From Anaerolinea sp. (lineage in GTDB: Bacteria > Chloroflexota > Anaerolineae > Anaerolineales > Villigracilaceae): DNA of 6,003 bases. The DNA lies in NCBI GenBank assembly GCA_020720965.1, contig DYNS01000193.1, positions 1 to 6,003 on the forward strand, written 5' to 3'. The position numbers were made by a program, and so were the translations under genes. Numbering within the stretch: position 1 is the first letter of the stretch; the number at the start of each line of letters is the position of its first letter. This document shows, one piece after another, positions 1 through 5,147 of this stretch. The notes under the pieces are model-generated. The model worked only from the letters and a program-made list of their open reading frames with translations, did no database searches and was not told where the DNA came from.

Positions 1-1
1 G

Positions 2-88
2 GTCTACCTCGACGGGTTCGTGGCGCGGCATCGGGGGGCGCTGCGGGAGGTGGTTTCCATAGGCGAAGTTTGGTCAATAGTACCTTAA
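2..88 (+). CDS. C-terminal end of an unidentified upstream protein (partial)
   Basis: One forward frame is open from the left edge to a TAA at 86-88 and gives 28 residues ending in VVSIGEVWSIVP. Most of its first 17 codons end in G or C, as expected for a real gene in a GC-rich genome, whereas another forward frame is closed at 58-60. GC falls sharply right after this stop, which fits a gene end. The visible part is too short to assign a family or function; the gene starts outside the window. The third forward frame is also open here but runs on into the AT-rich spacer, so coding in this frame is likely, not certain. Confidence 0.5.
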   Translation, partial: VYLDGFVARHRGALREVVSIGEVWSIVP

Positions 89-129
89 TTCGCTGGCAAA
101 AGGCAAGCCATTTTGAGACGGCAATTTGT

Positions 130-160
130 TTAATATTTCTATTAATAATCCTAAATTTTT
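130..160 (+). promoter_or_regulatory. AT-rich UP-element-like tract
   Basis: This stretch is almost entirely A and T (runs such as TTAATATTTCTATTAATAAT) and lies directly upstream of the -35 box at 163. Position and composition match an UP element contacted by the alpha subunit C-terminal domains of RNA polymerase. That role is inferred from position only. Confidence 0.4.
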
Positions 161-162
161 GC

Positions 163-191
163 TTGACTTGCCTCCGCCCCAAAGGTATGAT
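163..191 (+). promoter_or_regulatory. Near-consensus sigma70-type promoter of the flavin reductase/AKR operon
   Basis: A -35 box TTGACT (163-168) and a -10 box TATGAT (186-191) are separated by exactly 17 bases; each differs from consensus at one base. Transcription would begin near 198, leaving a leader of about 22 bases before the ATG at 220. The -10 box contains the two upstream in-frame ATG codons (187 and 190), so these cannot be translated from this promoter. It is the best promoter in the spacer and should serve both downstream genes. Confidence 0.75.
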
Positions 192-208
192 GGATTTTAT
201 TTTGTGTT

Positions 209-216
209 GGGAGAAG
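209..216 (+). promoter_or_regulatory. Ribosome binding site that fixes the flavin reductase start
   Basis: GGGAGAAG contains a GGAG core at 210-213, six bases before the ATG at 220. The alternative in-frame starts (TTG 70, ATG 187, ATG 190) lie upstream of the predicted transcription start, and none has comparable spacing to an SD sequence. Confidence 0.7.
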
Positions 217-219
217 TGT

Positions 220-708
220 ATGACAGTGGATGCAGATGTGTTTCGCAGCGCCATGCGGCAGTGGGCGAGCGGGGTGGCGGTTGTCACCTCTGCCTATGAG
301 GGGCGGGTGCATGGGATGACGGTGAGTTCTTTTACTTCGGTTTCTCTTTCTCCGGCTTTGGTGTTGGTTTCTTTGGCAAAGGAGACTCGTACTCATGCTT
401 TGGTGCAAGAGTCGCTGGTTTTTGGCGTTAGTCTTCTCTCGCTGGAACAGGCGGAGGTTTCGGACCGGTTCGCGGGGCGGGTGGCGGATGCCGAAGACCG
501 GATGCAGGGTCTGAACACTTTCACGTTGGAGAGTCCGGTTCCGTTGCTGGAGGGGGCGGCGGCGCAGTTCGATTGCCGGGTTGTGTCTCAAATTCCGGCG
601 GGGACGCATACGCTTTTCATCGGTGAGGTGTTGGCGGCAAAAAGCGGAGGTGACGCTTCTCCGCTGGTTTATTACAATCGAGGCTATCGGCGTTTGCTGG
701 ATGCCTAA
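220..708 (+). CDS. Flavin reductase-like FMN-binding protein
   Basis: This is a 162-residue protein of the flavin reductase (DIM6/NTAB, HpaC-like) family. Known members bind FMN or FAD in a split-barrel dimer and reduce it with NAD(P)H, often supplying reduced flavin to a monooxygenase; others hold flavin for different redox roles. Visible family marks are FRSAMRQWASGVAVVTS (8-24), the flavin-contacting block HGMTVSSFTSVSLSP (31-45), FGVSLLS (68-74), FAGR (84-87), GTHTLFIGEV (128-137, where many relatives have GDH) and the closing PLVYYNRGYRRL (148-159). Length is typical for a single-domain member. The start at 220 is supported by the SD at 210-213 and by the promoter whose -10 box covers the earlier ATGs. 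The next gene follows after 21 bases, so the two are probably co-transcribed. The physiological electron acceptor is not shown; no monooxygenase gene is visible nearby. Confidence 0.88.
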   Translation: MTVDADVFRSAMRQWASGVAVVTSAYEGRVHGMTVSSFTSVSLSPALVLVSLAKETRTHALVQESLVFGVSLLSLEQAEVSDRFAGRVADAEDRMQGLNTFTLESPVPLLEGAAAQFDCRVVSQIPAGTHTLFIGEVLAAKSGGDASPLVYYNRGYRRLLDA

Positions 709-729
709 ATTTTTTAAGGAGATGTAAGG

Positions 730-1689
730 ATGAATTACCGACATTTGGGTCGCAGTGGTTTGCAAGTGAGCGAGCTTTCTTTTGGCTCCTGGGTTACGTT
801 TCATAATCAGGCGGGCGTAGAATCGGCGGTGGAGATGATGTCTGCCGCATATGAAGCGGGTGTGAACTTTTTTGATAACGCCGAAGTGTACGCGAGCGGC
901 AAATCGGAAGAGGTGATGGGTGCGGCGCTGAAGAAACTGGGCTGGCGGCGTTCCAGTTATGTGGTTTCCACCAAGTTTTTTTGGGGGCTGAACGAAACGC
1001 CCAACGAGAGGAACACTCTCAACCGCAAGCGGCTGATTGAAGGAATCAACGGGTCTTTGCAGCGTTTTGACCTGGACTATGTGGACCTCATCTTTTGTCA
1101 CCGCCCCGACCCGACAACCCCCATCGAGGAGACGGTTTGGGCGATGCACAATATCATCGAATGGGGCAAGGCGCTCTACTGGGGCACTTCCGAATGGTCT
1201 GCCGCCGAGATTATCGCCGCCATCGAAATTGCGGAGAAGCATCACCTGCACAAACCGGTGATGGAACAGCCCCAATATAATATGTTGGTGCGTGACCGTT
1301 TTGAAAAGGAATATGCCCGCCTGTTTAAGGATTATGGCTACGGCTCCACGACCTGGTCCCCGCTCGCTTCCGGTTTGCTGACGGGTAAATACAACGAAGG
1401 CATCCCTGCCGACAGCCGGGGTAGCCTGCCCGGTTACGAATGGCTGCACGAGCGTCTGACAGATGCCGCCGGTTTGGAAAAAGTACGCGCTCTCGCGCCG
1501 GTTGCCCAGGAGTTGGGGGCAACCATGTCTCAGTTGGCAATTGCCTGGTGTCTTAAAAATCCCAACGTCAGCACCGTCATCACCGGCGCGAGCCGTGTGA
1601 GCCAGGTTCACGAAAATATGCAATCTCTGCAAATTGCGGAAAAACTGACCCCCGATTATATGCAGACCATAGAAGAGATTTTGAAGTAG
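730..1689 (+). CDS. Aldo/keto reductase, Kv-beta/YghZ-like (AKR6-type)
   Basis: This 319-residue cytoplasmic TIM-barrel oxidoreductase would reduce aldehydes or ketones with NADPH. It follows the voltage-gated potassium channel beta-subunit pattern almost block for block: YRHLGRSGLQVSELSFGSWVTF (3-24), NFFDNAEVYASGKSE (46-60), GWRRSSYVVSTK (71-82), GSLQRFDLDYVDLIFCHRPD (108-127), YWGTSEWSAAEI (150-161), EQPQYNML (179-186), WSPLASGLLTGKY (209-221) and a C-terminal cofactor-binding ITGASRVSQVHENM (284-297). The catalytic tetrad is D49, Y54, K82 and H124. At the fourth position animal Kv-beta proteins carry Asn, so this copy has the classic active-site His and should be a working enzyme. AAGGAG at 716-721 lies eight bases before the ATG, and the gene is 21 bases behind the flavin reductase, forming a two-gene operon. 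Family confidence is high; the substrate is unknown. Confidence 0.93.
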   Translation: MNYRHLGRSGLQVSELSFGSWVTFHNQAGVESAVEMMSAAYEAGVNFFDNAEVYASGKSEEVMGAALKKLGWRRSSYVVSTKFFWGLNETPNERNTLNRKRLIEGINGSLQRFDLDYVDLIFCHRPDPTTPIEETVWAMHNIIEWGKALYWGTSEWSAAEIIAAIEIAEKHHLHKPVMEQPQYNMLVRDRFEKEYARLFKDYGYGSTTWSPLASGLLTGKYNEGIPADSRGSLPGYEWLHERLTDAAGLEKVRALAPVAQELGATMSQLAIAWCLKNPNVSTVITGASRVSQVHENMQSLQIAEKLTPDYMQTIEEILK

Positions 1690-1698
1690 GAACTTAAA

Positions 1699-1719
1699 CC
1701 CTCACGCCCAGGGTGAGGG
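1699..1719. repeat. Short inverted repeat (7-bp hairpin) downstream of the AKR gene
   Basis: CCCTCAC (1699-1705) pairs perfectly with GTGAGGG (1713-1719) around a seven-base loop. No T-run follows on the plus strand, so it is not an intrinsic terminator on its own. CAGGGTGA (1709-1716), which overlaps its right arm, can instead pair with TCACCCTG (1738-1745), and the same octamer recurs at 1902-1909. It could protect the mRNA 3' end or be a copy of a dispersed repeat; the window cannot decide. Confidence 0.45.
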
Positions 1720-1754
1720 AAACGCCTTACTTTTCCGTCACCCTGAATGGATAT

Positions 1755-1785
1755 AAAAAAGCCCCCGCGTTACGCGGGGGCTTTT
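1755..1785. terminator. Bidirectional intrinsic terminator between the AKR operon and tRNA-Ala
   Basis: GCCCCCGCG (1761-1769) pairs perfectly with CGCGGGGGC (1773-1781) around a TTA loop. Six A bases (1755-1760) on the left give a strong U-run for minus-strand transcripts, and TTTT (1782-1785) on the right serves plus-strand transcripts. It sits 16 bases beyond the tRNA 3' end and about 70 bases after the AKR stop, so it can end both converging transcripts. The longer U-run suggests that its main client is the tRNA. Confidence 0.85.
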
Positions 1786-1796
1786 GCAAGGGTGTG

Positions 1797-1869
1797 TGGA
1801 CCTGAGGGGATTCGAACCCCTGGCCTCCTCAGTGCGATTGAGGCGCGCTCCCAACTGCGCTACAGGCCC
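1797..1869 (-). tRNA. tRNA-Ala, anticodon CGC
   Basis: The minus strand folds into a complete 73-base cloverleaf. The acceptor stem GGGCCTG/CAGGTCC contains the G3-U70 wobble pair, the identity mark of alanine tRNA; the discriminator is A73 (base 1797). The D arm is GCGC-AGTTGGGA-GCGC, the anticodon stem CCTCA/TGAGG, the anticodon loop ATCGCAC with CGC at 1834-1836, the variable loop AGGCC, and the T arm AGGGG-TTCGAAT-CCCCT. The 3' CCA is not encoded (CAC follows A73), so it must be added by CCA-adding enzyme. Anticodon CGC reads GCG codons. The gene has its own promoter (1888-1916) and terminator (1755-1781) and is probably transcribed singly. Confidence 0.95.
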
Positions 1870-1887
1870 AACTCAAAAAGCCCGCTG

Positions 1888-1916
1888 ATTTTATCCAAGA
1901 GCAGGGTGAATGTCAA
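1888..1916 (-). promoter_or_regulatory. Near-consensus promoter of tRNA-Ala
   Basis: On the minus strand a perfect -35 box TTGACA (plus-strand 1911-1916) and a -10 box TAAAAT (plus-strand 1888-1893, one mismatch) are separated by 17 bases. Transcription would start near 1881, leaving a leader of roughly a dozen bases before the mature tRNA 5' end at 1869. Such strength is expected for a stable RNA gene. Its -35 box lies inside the spacer of the plus-strand cysS promoter. Confidence 0.8.
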
Positions 1917-1932
1917 GCACATCGTTTATAAT
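1904..1932 (+). promoter_or_regulatory. Probable cysS promoter
   Basis: A perfect -10 box TATAAT lies at 1927-1932, 25 bases before the cysS ATG. At 17-base spacing the -35 position (1904-1909) reads GGGTGA, a poor match to TTGACA, so the promoter may be weak or activator-dependent. Transcription would start near 1939, just ahead of the SD. The element overlaps the divergent tRNA-Ala promoter. Confidence 0.5.
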
Positions 1933-1957
1933 CCAGCATCCCTCAGGAGAGCAAGCC

Positions 1958-3355
1958 ATGATTCGTCTCTACAATACCCTCACCCGCAAAAAAGAAGAAC
2001 TTCAAACCATAGACCCAGGCGTTGTAAAAATGTACGTTTGCGGTCCAACCGTCTATAACGATGCCCACGTTGGGCACGCCATGTCCTCCCTCGTCTTCGA
2101 CATCATCCGCCGCTACCTGCAATATCGCGGCTACGATGTGCAGCATGTGATGAACTACACCGACGTGGACGACAAAATCATCCGCCGCGCCAACGAAATG
2201 GGCATAGACCCCTTTGCCCTCTCCCGAAAATACATTCAGGATTTCGACCAAAACCTGGACGACCTCAACATCCTCCCCGCCACTGCCAAACCCCAGGTCA
2301 GCAAGACCATGCCCCAAATCATCTCTTTTGTGGAAGGGCTCATCCAACGCGGTTACGCCTACCCCGCCCCCAACGGCGATGTCTACTTCCGCGTCACCAA
2401 AGACGAAGACTACGGCAAACTCTCCGCCCGCAAACTGGACGATATGCAAGCCGGAGCGCGGATTGAAGTGGAAGAACAAAAAGAACACCCCATGGACTTC
2501 GCCCTTTGGAAAGCCGCCAAACCCGGCGAACCCTTCTGGGATTCTCCCTGGGGACAGGGCAGACCCGGCTGGCACATCGAATGCTCCGCCATGAACCTGC
2601 ACGAACTCGGCGAACAGATAGACATTCACGGCGGCGGCAACGACCTCATCTTCCCCCACCACGAAAACGAAATCGCCCAAACCGAAAGCTACACCGGCAA
2701 ACCCTTTGCGCGTTACTGGATGCACAATGGCATGTTGCAACTCGGCGGCGAAAAAATGTCTAAAAGCCTCGGCAACATCGTCAGCATCAAAGAATTTCTC
2801 GAAAAGCGCGACTCGGACGTAATGCGGATGCTGGTGCTGAACGGCTCCTACCGCGCCCCTCTCATCTTCAACGAAGAAACCCTGGACGCGGCAGAGAAAG
2901 GCTTGGAGCGAATCAAATCCGCCCTGCGCCCTGCCACCGCCACCGGAGCAGACTCCACCGCCGAGGCGGCTGCCAGCCTGCCCGCCACCATCCAAACCGT
3001 TCAAACCGCCTTCACCGAGGCAATGGATGACGACTTCAACTCCGCTGGGGCGCTTGGCGCAATTTTTGACTTCGTCCGCGCCATCAACTCTGCGCGGGAT
3101 GCCGGGGCAACCCAAGCCCAAATGCAGCCCGCCCAAGACCTTTTACGCACCCTCACCGGCGTTTTTGGCTTGCGCCTCGCTGCCAAAAGCGGAACCGGAG
3201 ACGCAGACAAGTTCATAGACCTGCTTTTGGAAGTCCGCGCCGAGGTGCGTAAGCAAAAACTATGGGCGCTCTCCGACCTCATCCGAGACCGTCTGAAGGA
3301 AAACGGCGTAAGCGTGGAGGACGGCAAACAGGGCAGCGCCTGGCGCTATCTGTAA
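1958..3355 (+). CDS. cysS: Cysteinyl-tRNA synthetase
   Basis: This 465-residue cytoplasmic class I synthetase uses ATP to attach cysteine to tRNA-Cys. The start MIRLYNTLTRKKEEL matches the family, and AGGAG (1945-1949) lies eight bases before this ATG; the frame extends further upstream but without such support. Zinc ligands that select cysteine are at C28, C209, H234 and E238, the same positions as I recall for E. coli CysRS. The nucleotide-binding HIGH signature appears as HVGH (37-40) and the second as KMSKS (266-270). Other family blocks are YVCGPTVYND (26-35), NYTDVDDKIIRRANE (66-80), RPGWHIECSAM (202-212) and DIHGGGNDLIFPHHENEIAQ (222-241). The C-terminal helical tRNA-binding region runs from about 285 and ends in GSAWRYL. 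The length is normal and no residue expected for activity is missing. Its coding strand is C- and A-rich, unlike the G-rich flavin reductase gene. No terminator follows directly. Confidence 0.97.
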   Translation: MIRLYNTLTRKKEELQTIDPGVVKMYVCGPTVYNDAHVGHAMSSLVFDIIRRYLQYRGYDVQHVMNYTDVDDKIIRRANEMGIDPFALSRKYIQDFDQNLDDLNILPATAKPQVSKTMPQIISFVEGLIQRGYAYPAPNGDVYFRVTKDEDYGKLSARKLDDMQAGARIEVEEQKEHPMDFALWKAAKPGEPFWDSPWGQGRPGWHIECSAMNLHELGEQIDIHGGGNDLIFPHHENEIAQTESYTGKPFARYWMHNGMLQLGGEKMSKSLGNIVSIKEFLEKRDSDVMRMLVLNGSYRAPLIFNEETLDAAEKGLERIKSALRPATATGADSTAEAAASLPATIQTVQTAFTEAMDDDFNSAGALGAIFDFVRAINSARDAGATQAQMQPAQDLLRTLTGVFGLRLAAKSGTGDADKFIDLLLEVRAEVRKQKLWALSDLIRDRLKENGVSVEDGKQGSAWRYL

Positions 3356-3450
3356 ACCTTAGCCATTATCGAACCCCATGACTCTCCAGAGTAGCCTTCA
3401 AATCGGTGATGTTATTCGCAATGCCATTGTATTCAATGTCAAAAACTGGC

Positions 3451-3457
3451 AAGGTGG
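3451..3457 (+). promoter_or_regulatory. Ribosome binding site favouring the 3462 start of the nucleotidyltransferase
   Basis: AAGGTGG lies four bases before the ATG at 3462. The earlier in-frame ATG at 3378 is preceded by CGAACCCC, with no purine-rich SD, so the shorter protein is preferred. Confidence 0.5.
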
Positions 3458-3461
3458 CACG

Positions 3462-4034
3462 ATGAGTTCTGATTCCTTAATCCAGTCTGTCCAAGATTTT
3501 TTCTCCGTTTTGGAAGAAAGAAAGATTGATTATGTTCTCGTTGGCGGAATTGCCATCCTTCATTATATTGAAGGAAGAAATACGCAAGATTTAGATTTGC
3601 TTATGGCGGTTTCGTCTTTGGATAGGCTCCCAGAACTCAAAATTACCAGTCAGGATATGTATTTTGTCCGGGCGACTTATGGCGAACTGCAAATTGACGT
3701 TTTACTCACCAAAAACCCCCTTTTCAAGAAGGTACATAAAGAACATTCAAAGGTTCAAAAATTTTTGGATAGAAATATTCCTTTGGCAACCGTTGAAGGC
3801 TTATTACTTCTAAAATTATATGCACTACCTTCCTTGTATCGGCAGGGTAATTTTGCAAGAGTCGGCATTTATGAAAACGATATTGCCACTTTGCTTCATT
3901 ACTATCAGCCGGATACTGCTGCATTACTTGGCGAGATTTCAAAGTATGTAAACGAAACAGATTTTGAAGAACTCCAAAGCATTATCTCGGATATTCAGAA
4001 GCGTATTAGTCGTTTCAAAAATGAGTCTCGCTAA
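3462..4034 (+). CDS. Small nucleotidyltransferase, DNA polymerase beta/MNT superfamily
   Basis: This 190-residue protein carries the nucleotidyltransferase signature: GG at 28-29, thirteen residues, then DLD with D43 and D45, and a third carboxylate D79 in LQIDVLL. These three acids would bind the two metal ions that drive NMP transfer from an NTP. The later part (PLATVEGLLLLKLYAL, 107-122; YENDIATLL, 137-145) resembles the helical tail of AbiEii-like and related uncharacterised nucleotidyltransferases, some of which are toxins that modify tRNA. The gene is clearly AT-richer than its neighbours: two sampled 60-base lines are 37% GC against 53-63% in cysS, which suggests acquisition from elsewhere. 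No AbiEi-like antitoxin or HEPN partner is visible; it sits between cysS, 106 bases upstream, and a convergent operon. An in-frame ATG at 3378 would add 28 residues but lacks an SD. Superfamily is fairly sure; target and toxin role are not shown. Confidence 0.75.
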   Translation: MSSDSLIQSVQDFFSVLEERKIDYVLVGGIAILHYIEGRNTQDLDLLMAVSSLDRLPELKITSQDMYFVRATYGELQIDVLLTKNPLFKKVHKEHSKVQKFLDRNIPLATVEGLLLLKLYALPSLYRQGNFARVGIYENDIATLLHYYQPDTAALLGEISKYVNETDFEELQSIISDIQKRISRFKNESR

Positions 4035-4040
4035 ATAGGC

Positions 4041-4069
4041 GTGCAGGGCTGCTGCTTTATGCCCTGTGC
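4041..4069 (+). other. Imperfect hairpin just after the nucleotidyltransferase
   Basis: GTGCAGGGC (4041-4049) can pair with GCCCTGTGC (4061-4069) over nine positions including two G-T wobbles, around an eleven-base loop. No T-run follows, so it is not a standard terminator. It begins seven bases after the stop codon and could stabilise the mRNA end upstream of the true terminator. Confidence 0.35.
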
Positions 4070-4073
4070 TGAT

Positions 4074-4117
4074 AAAAAATGGCGGGGTTGCCACAAAGGC
4101 AGCCCCGCCTGGCTTTT
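4074..4117. terminator. Bidirectional intrinsic terminator between convergent genes
   Basis: GGCGGGGTTGCC (4081-4092) pairs with GGCAGCCCCGCC (4098-4109) around ACAAA: twelve pairs, one of them a G-T wobble. On the left six A bases (4074-4079) provide a U-run for transcripts of the minus-strand MBOAT/SGNH operon, whose last stop codon is at 4116-4118. On the right TTTT (4114-4117) gives a shorter U-run for the plus-strand nucleotidyltransferase transcript, and these T bases overlap the SGNH stop codon. Confidence 0.85.
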
Positions 4118-5141
4118 AAGGGTTGGGCAAAACTTCTTGCAGGGCATCTGCCAGCAGACGGGTGAAGGTTAGCATCCCGCTGTGGTTAAGGTGATGAGAA
4201 TCCGCGAACATTTCCGGGGTGAGCGCATCCTCGTGGGAGAAATCCAGCAGGATGATTTCGTTTTGAGCGGCGTATGTTTGCAAAGCCTGGGCGTAAAGGC
4301 GCAACGCCAACGGCTCGGAGGCGGCAGTGGGGTATTGCAGATGCTTGGTTCGTACCAAAATCAGTTGAATGTCGTTTTCTTTTGCCAGAGCCACCATATC
4401 TGGCAAAAAGGAGCGGGGTAGTTGTTTTTCAAAGTTCAGTTGCTGAGGGGTGTAAAGGTAAGATTCGGCGGTGGCGATGGCTTCCACCAGCAGGGTGTTG
4501 TCTATATTTTTATCTTCAAACACGGCAATGTTCGCCTGGGCGTTGCAATCTGGGTCGCAGCCCACCGCGCTGGTGAGGCTGTAACGCAGGTAGTAATCTA
4601 TCGTCTCGCGCAGGCGCAGACGGGAACCGTAAACCGGGAAGTAACGGTCTAGCCATTGTTCTGGCAGGCTCATCTGCTCGATGAAGGCTTTTTGCAGCAG
4701 GTTGGCATCTTCTTTGGTGGCGAGTTCATCCACCTGGGTAAAGTATTTGCCGTTTACGCGGTAGCCGGGGGCGGTGAGAATCGTATCTCGAAACAGGAGG
4801 ACGACATAGTTCGGGTGCGGATTTGCCGGGGCGATGATGTTCTTGATGGCAAGATACCAAACAGCGGAGGCGGAGCCGGGCATCCCCATGCTGTAGGTGC
4901 GGATTTTGGTTTGGGCTGCGAGGGCGTTGGGGTCTATGCCTTGCACTAAAATGGAATCTCCCAGGAGGGCGAGCTGCGCGGCGTTTTCTTGCATGGCTTC
5001 GCGGTCTTTCAGGCGCAGGTCATTATCCAGGGTGGGTCCCAGGGTTTTGGGGTATTCGGTTTGGTAGCGCAGGGGCAAAAAGACCGAAAGCGCCGCGAGC
5101 GATAGGCTGAGAACCAGAAGGTATTTGCGAAAGAGGGACAT
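4116..5141 (-). CDS. Membrane-anchored SGNH-hydrolase-like protein, partner of MBOAT
   Basis: This 341-residue protein has an N-terminal membrane anchor or uncleaved signal (about residues 7-24, after MSLFRKY), so the rest should lie outside the cytoplasmic membrane. SGNH marks are GDS at 61-63 with nucleophile S63, a glycine block GMPGSASAVWYL (86-97), and the closing DSHHLNHSG (314-322) with catalytic candidates D314 and H317. The CDPDC motif (195-199) offers a possible disulfide, also fitting an exported domain. Its gene starts six bases after the MBOAT stop, so translation is probably coupled; only a modest AGGTTGG precedes the ATG. In AlgI/AlgJ-AlgX, DltB/DltD and PatA/PatB pairs the SGNH-type partner takes the acyl group from, or works with, the MBOAT to modify a glycan. 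By analogy this protein would act in O-acylation of an external polymer or, alternatively, in its deacylation. Overall fold is inferred from motifs; the acceptor is unknown. Confidence 0.75.
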   Translation of the reverse strand: MSLFRKYLLVLSLSLAALSVFLPLRYQTEYPKTLGPTLDNDLRLKDREAMQENAAQLALLGDSILVQGIDPNALAAQTKIRTYSMGMPGSASAVWYLAIKNIIAPANPHPNYVVLLFRDTILTAPGYRVNGKYFTQVDELATKEDANLLQKAFIEQMSLPEQWLDRYFPVYGSRLRLRETIDYYLRYSLTSAVGCDPDCNAQANIAVFEDKNIDNTLLVEAIATAESYLYTPQQLNFEKQLPRSFLPDMVALAKENDIQLILVRTKHLQYPTAASEPLALRLYAQALQTYAAQNEIILLDFSHEDALTPEMFADSHHLNHSGMLTFTRLLADALQEVLPNP

Positions 5142-5147
5142 GCCAAC

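Noticed and set aside
70..219. N-terminal extension of the flavin reductase from TTG 70, resembling a membrane anchor
   Set aside because: It covers the AT-rich UP-like tract and the promoter at 163-191; the hydrophobic run comes from T-rich non-coding DNA.
151..1632. 493-residue open frame on the minus strand
   Set aside because: It lies antisense to the flavin reductase and AKR genes, both recognised from many family motifs. The translation is rich in His, Arg and Gln without any recognisable domain, which is typical of a shadow of GC-rich codons.
1699..1719. Hairpin considered as the AKR operon terminator
   Set aside because: No T-run follows on the plus strand; the perfect stem at 1761-1781 with flanking A- and T-runs is a far better terminator.
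1870..1957. T-box-like leader considered for cysS
   Set aside because: The predicted cysS transcript starts near 1939 and leaves only about 20 bases before the ATG, too short for a specifier stem and antiterminator; no T-box signature was seen.
1747..2058. Forward frame whose product contains GPEGIRTPGLL
   Set aside because: This is the well-known false protein produced by translating the complement of a tRNA gene; the stretch is tRNA-Ala on the minus strand and then the cysS start region in another frame.
1943..3136. 397-residue open frame on the minus strand
   Set aside because: It is antisense to cysS, whose zinc ligands and HVGH/KMSKS motifs are intact. The reverse product is a low-complexity Gly/Val/Phe-rich string with no motif.
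4182..4949. Several forward frames of 76-100 residues
   Set aside because: They are antisense to the SGNH-like gene, overlap one another in different frames and show no family motif or good SD.
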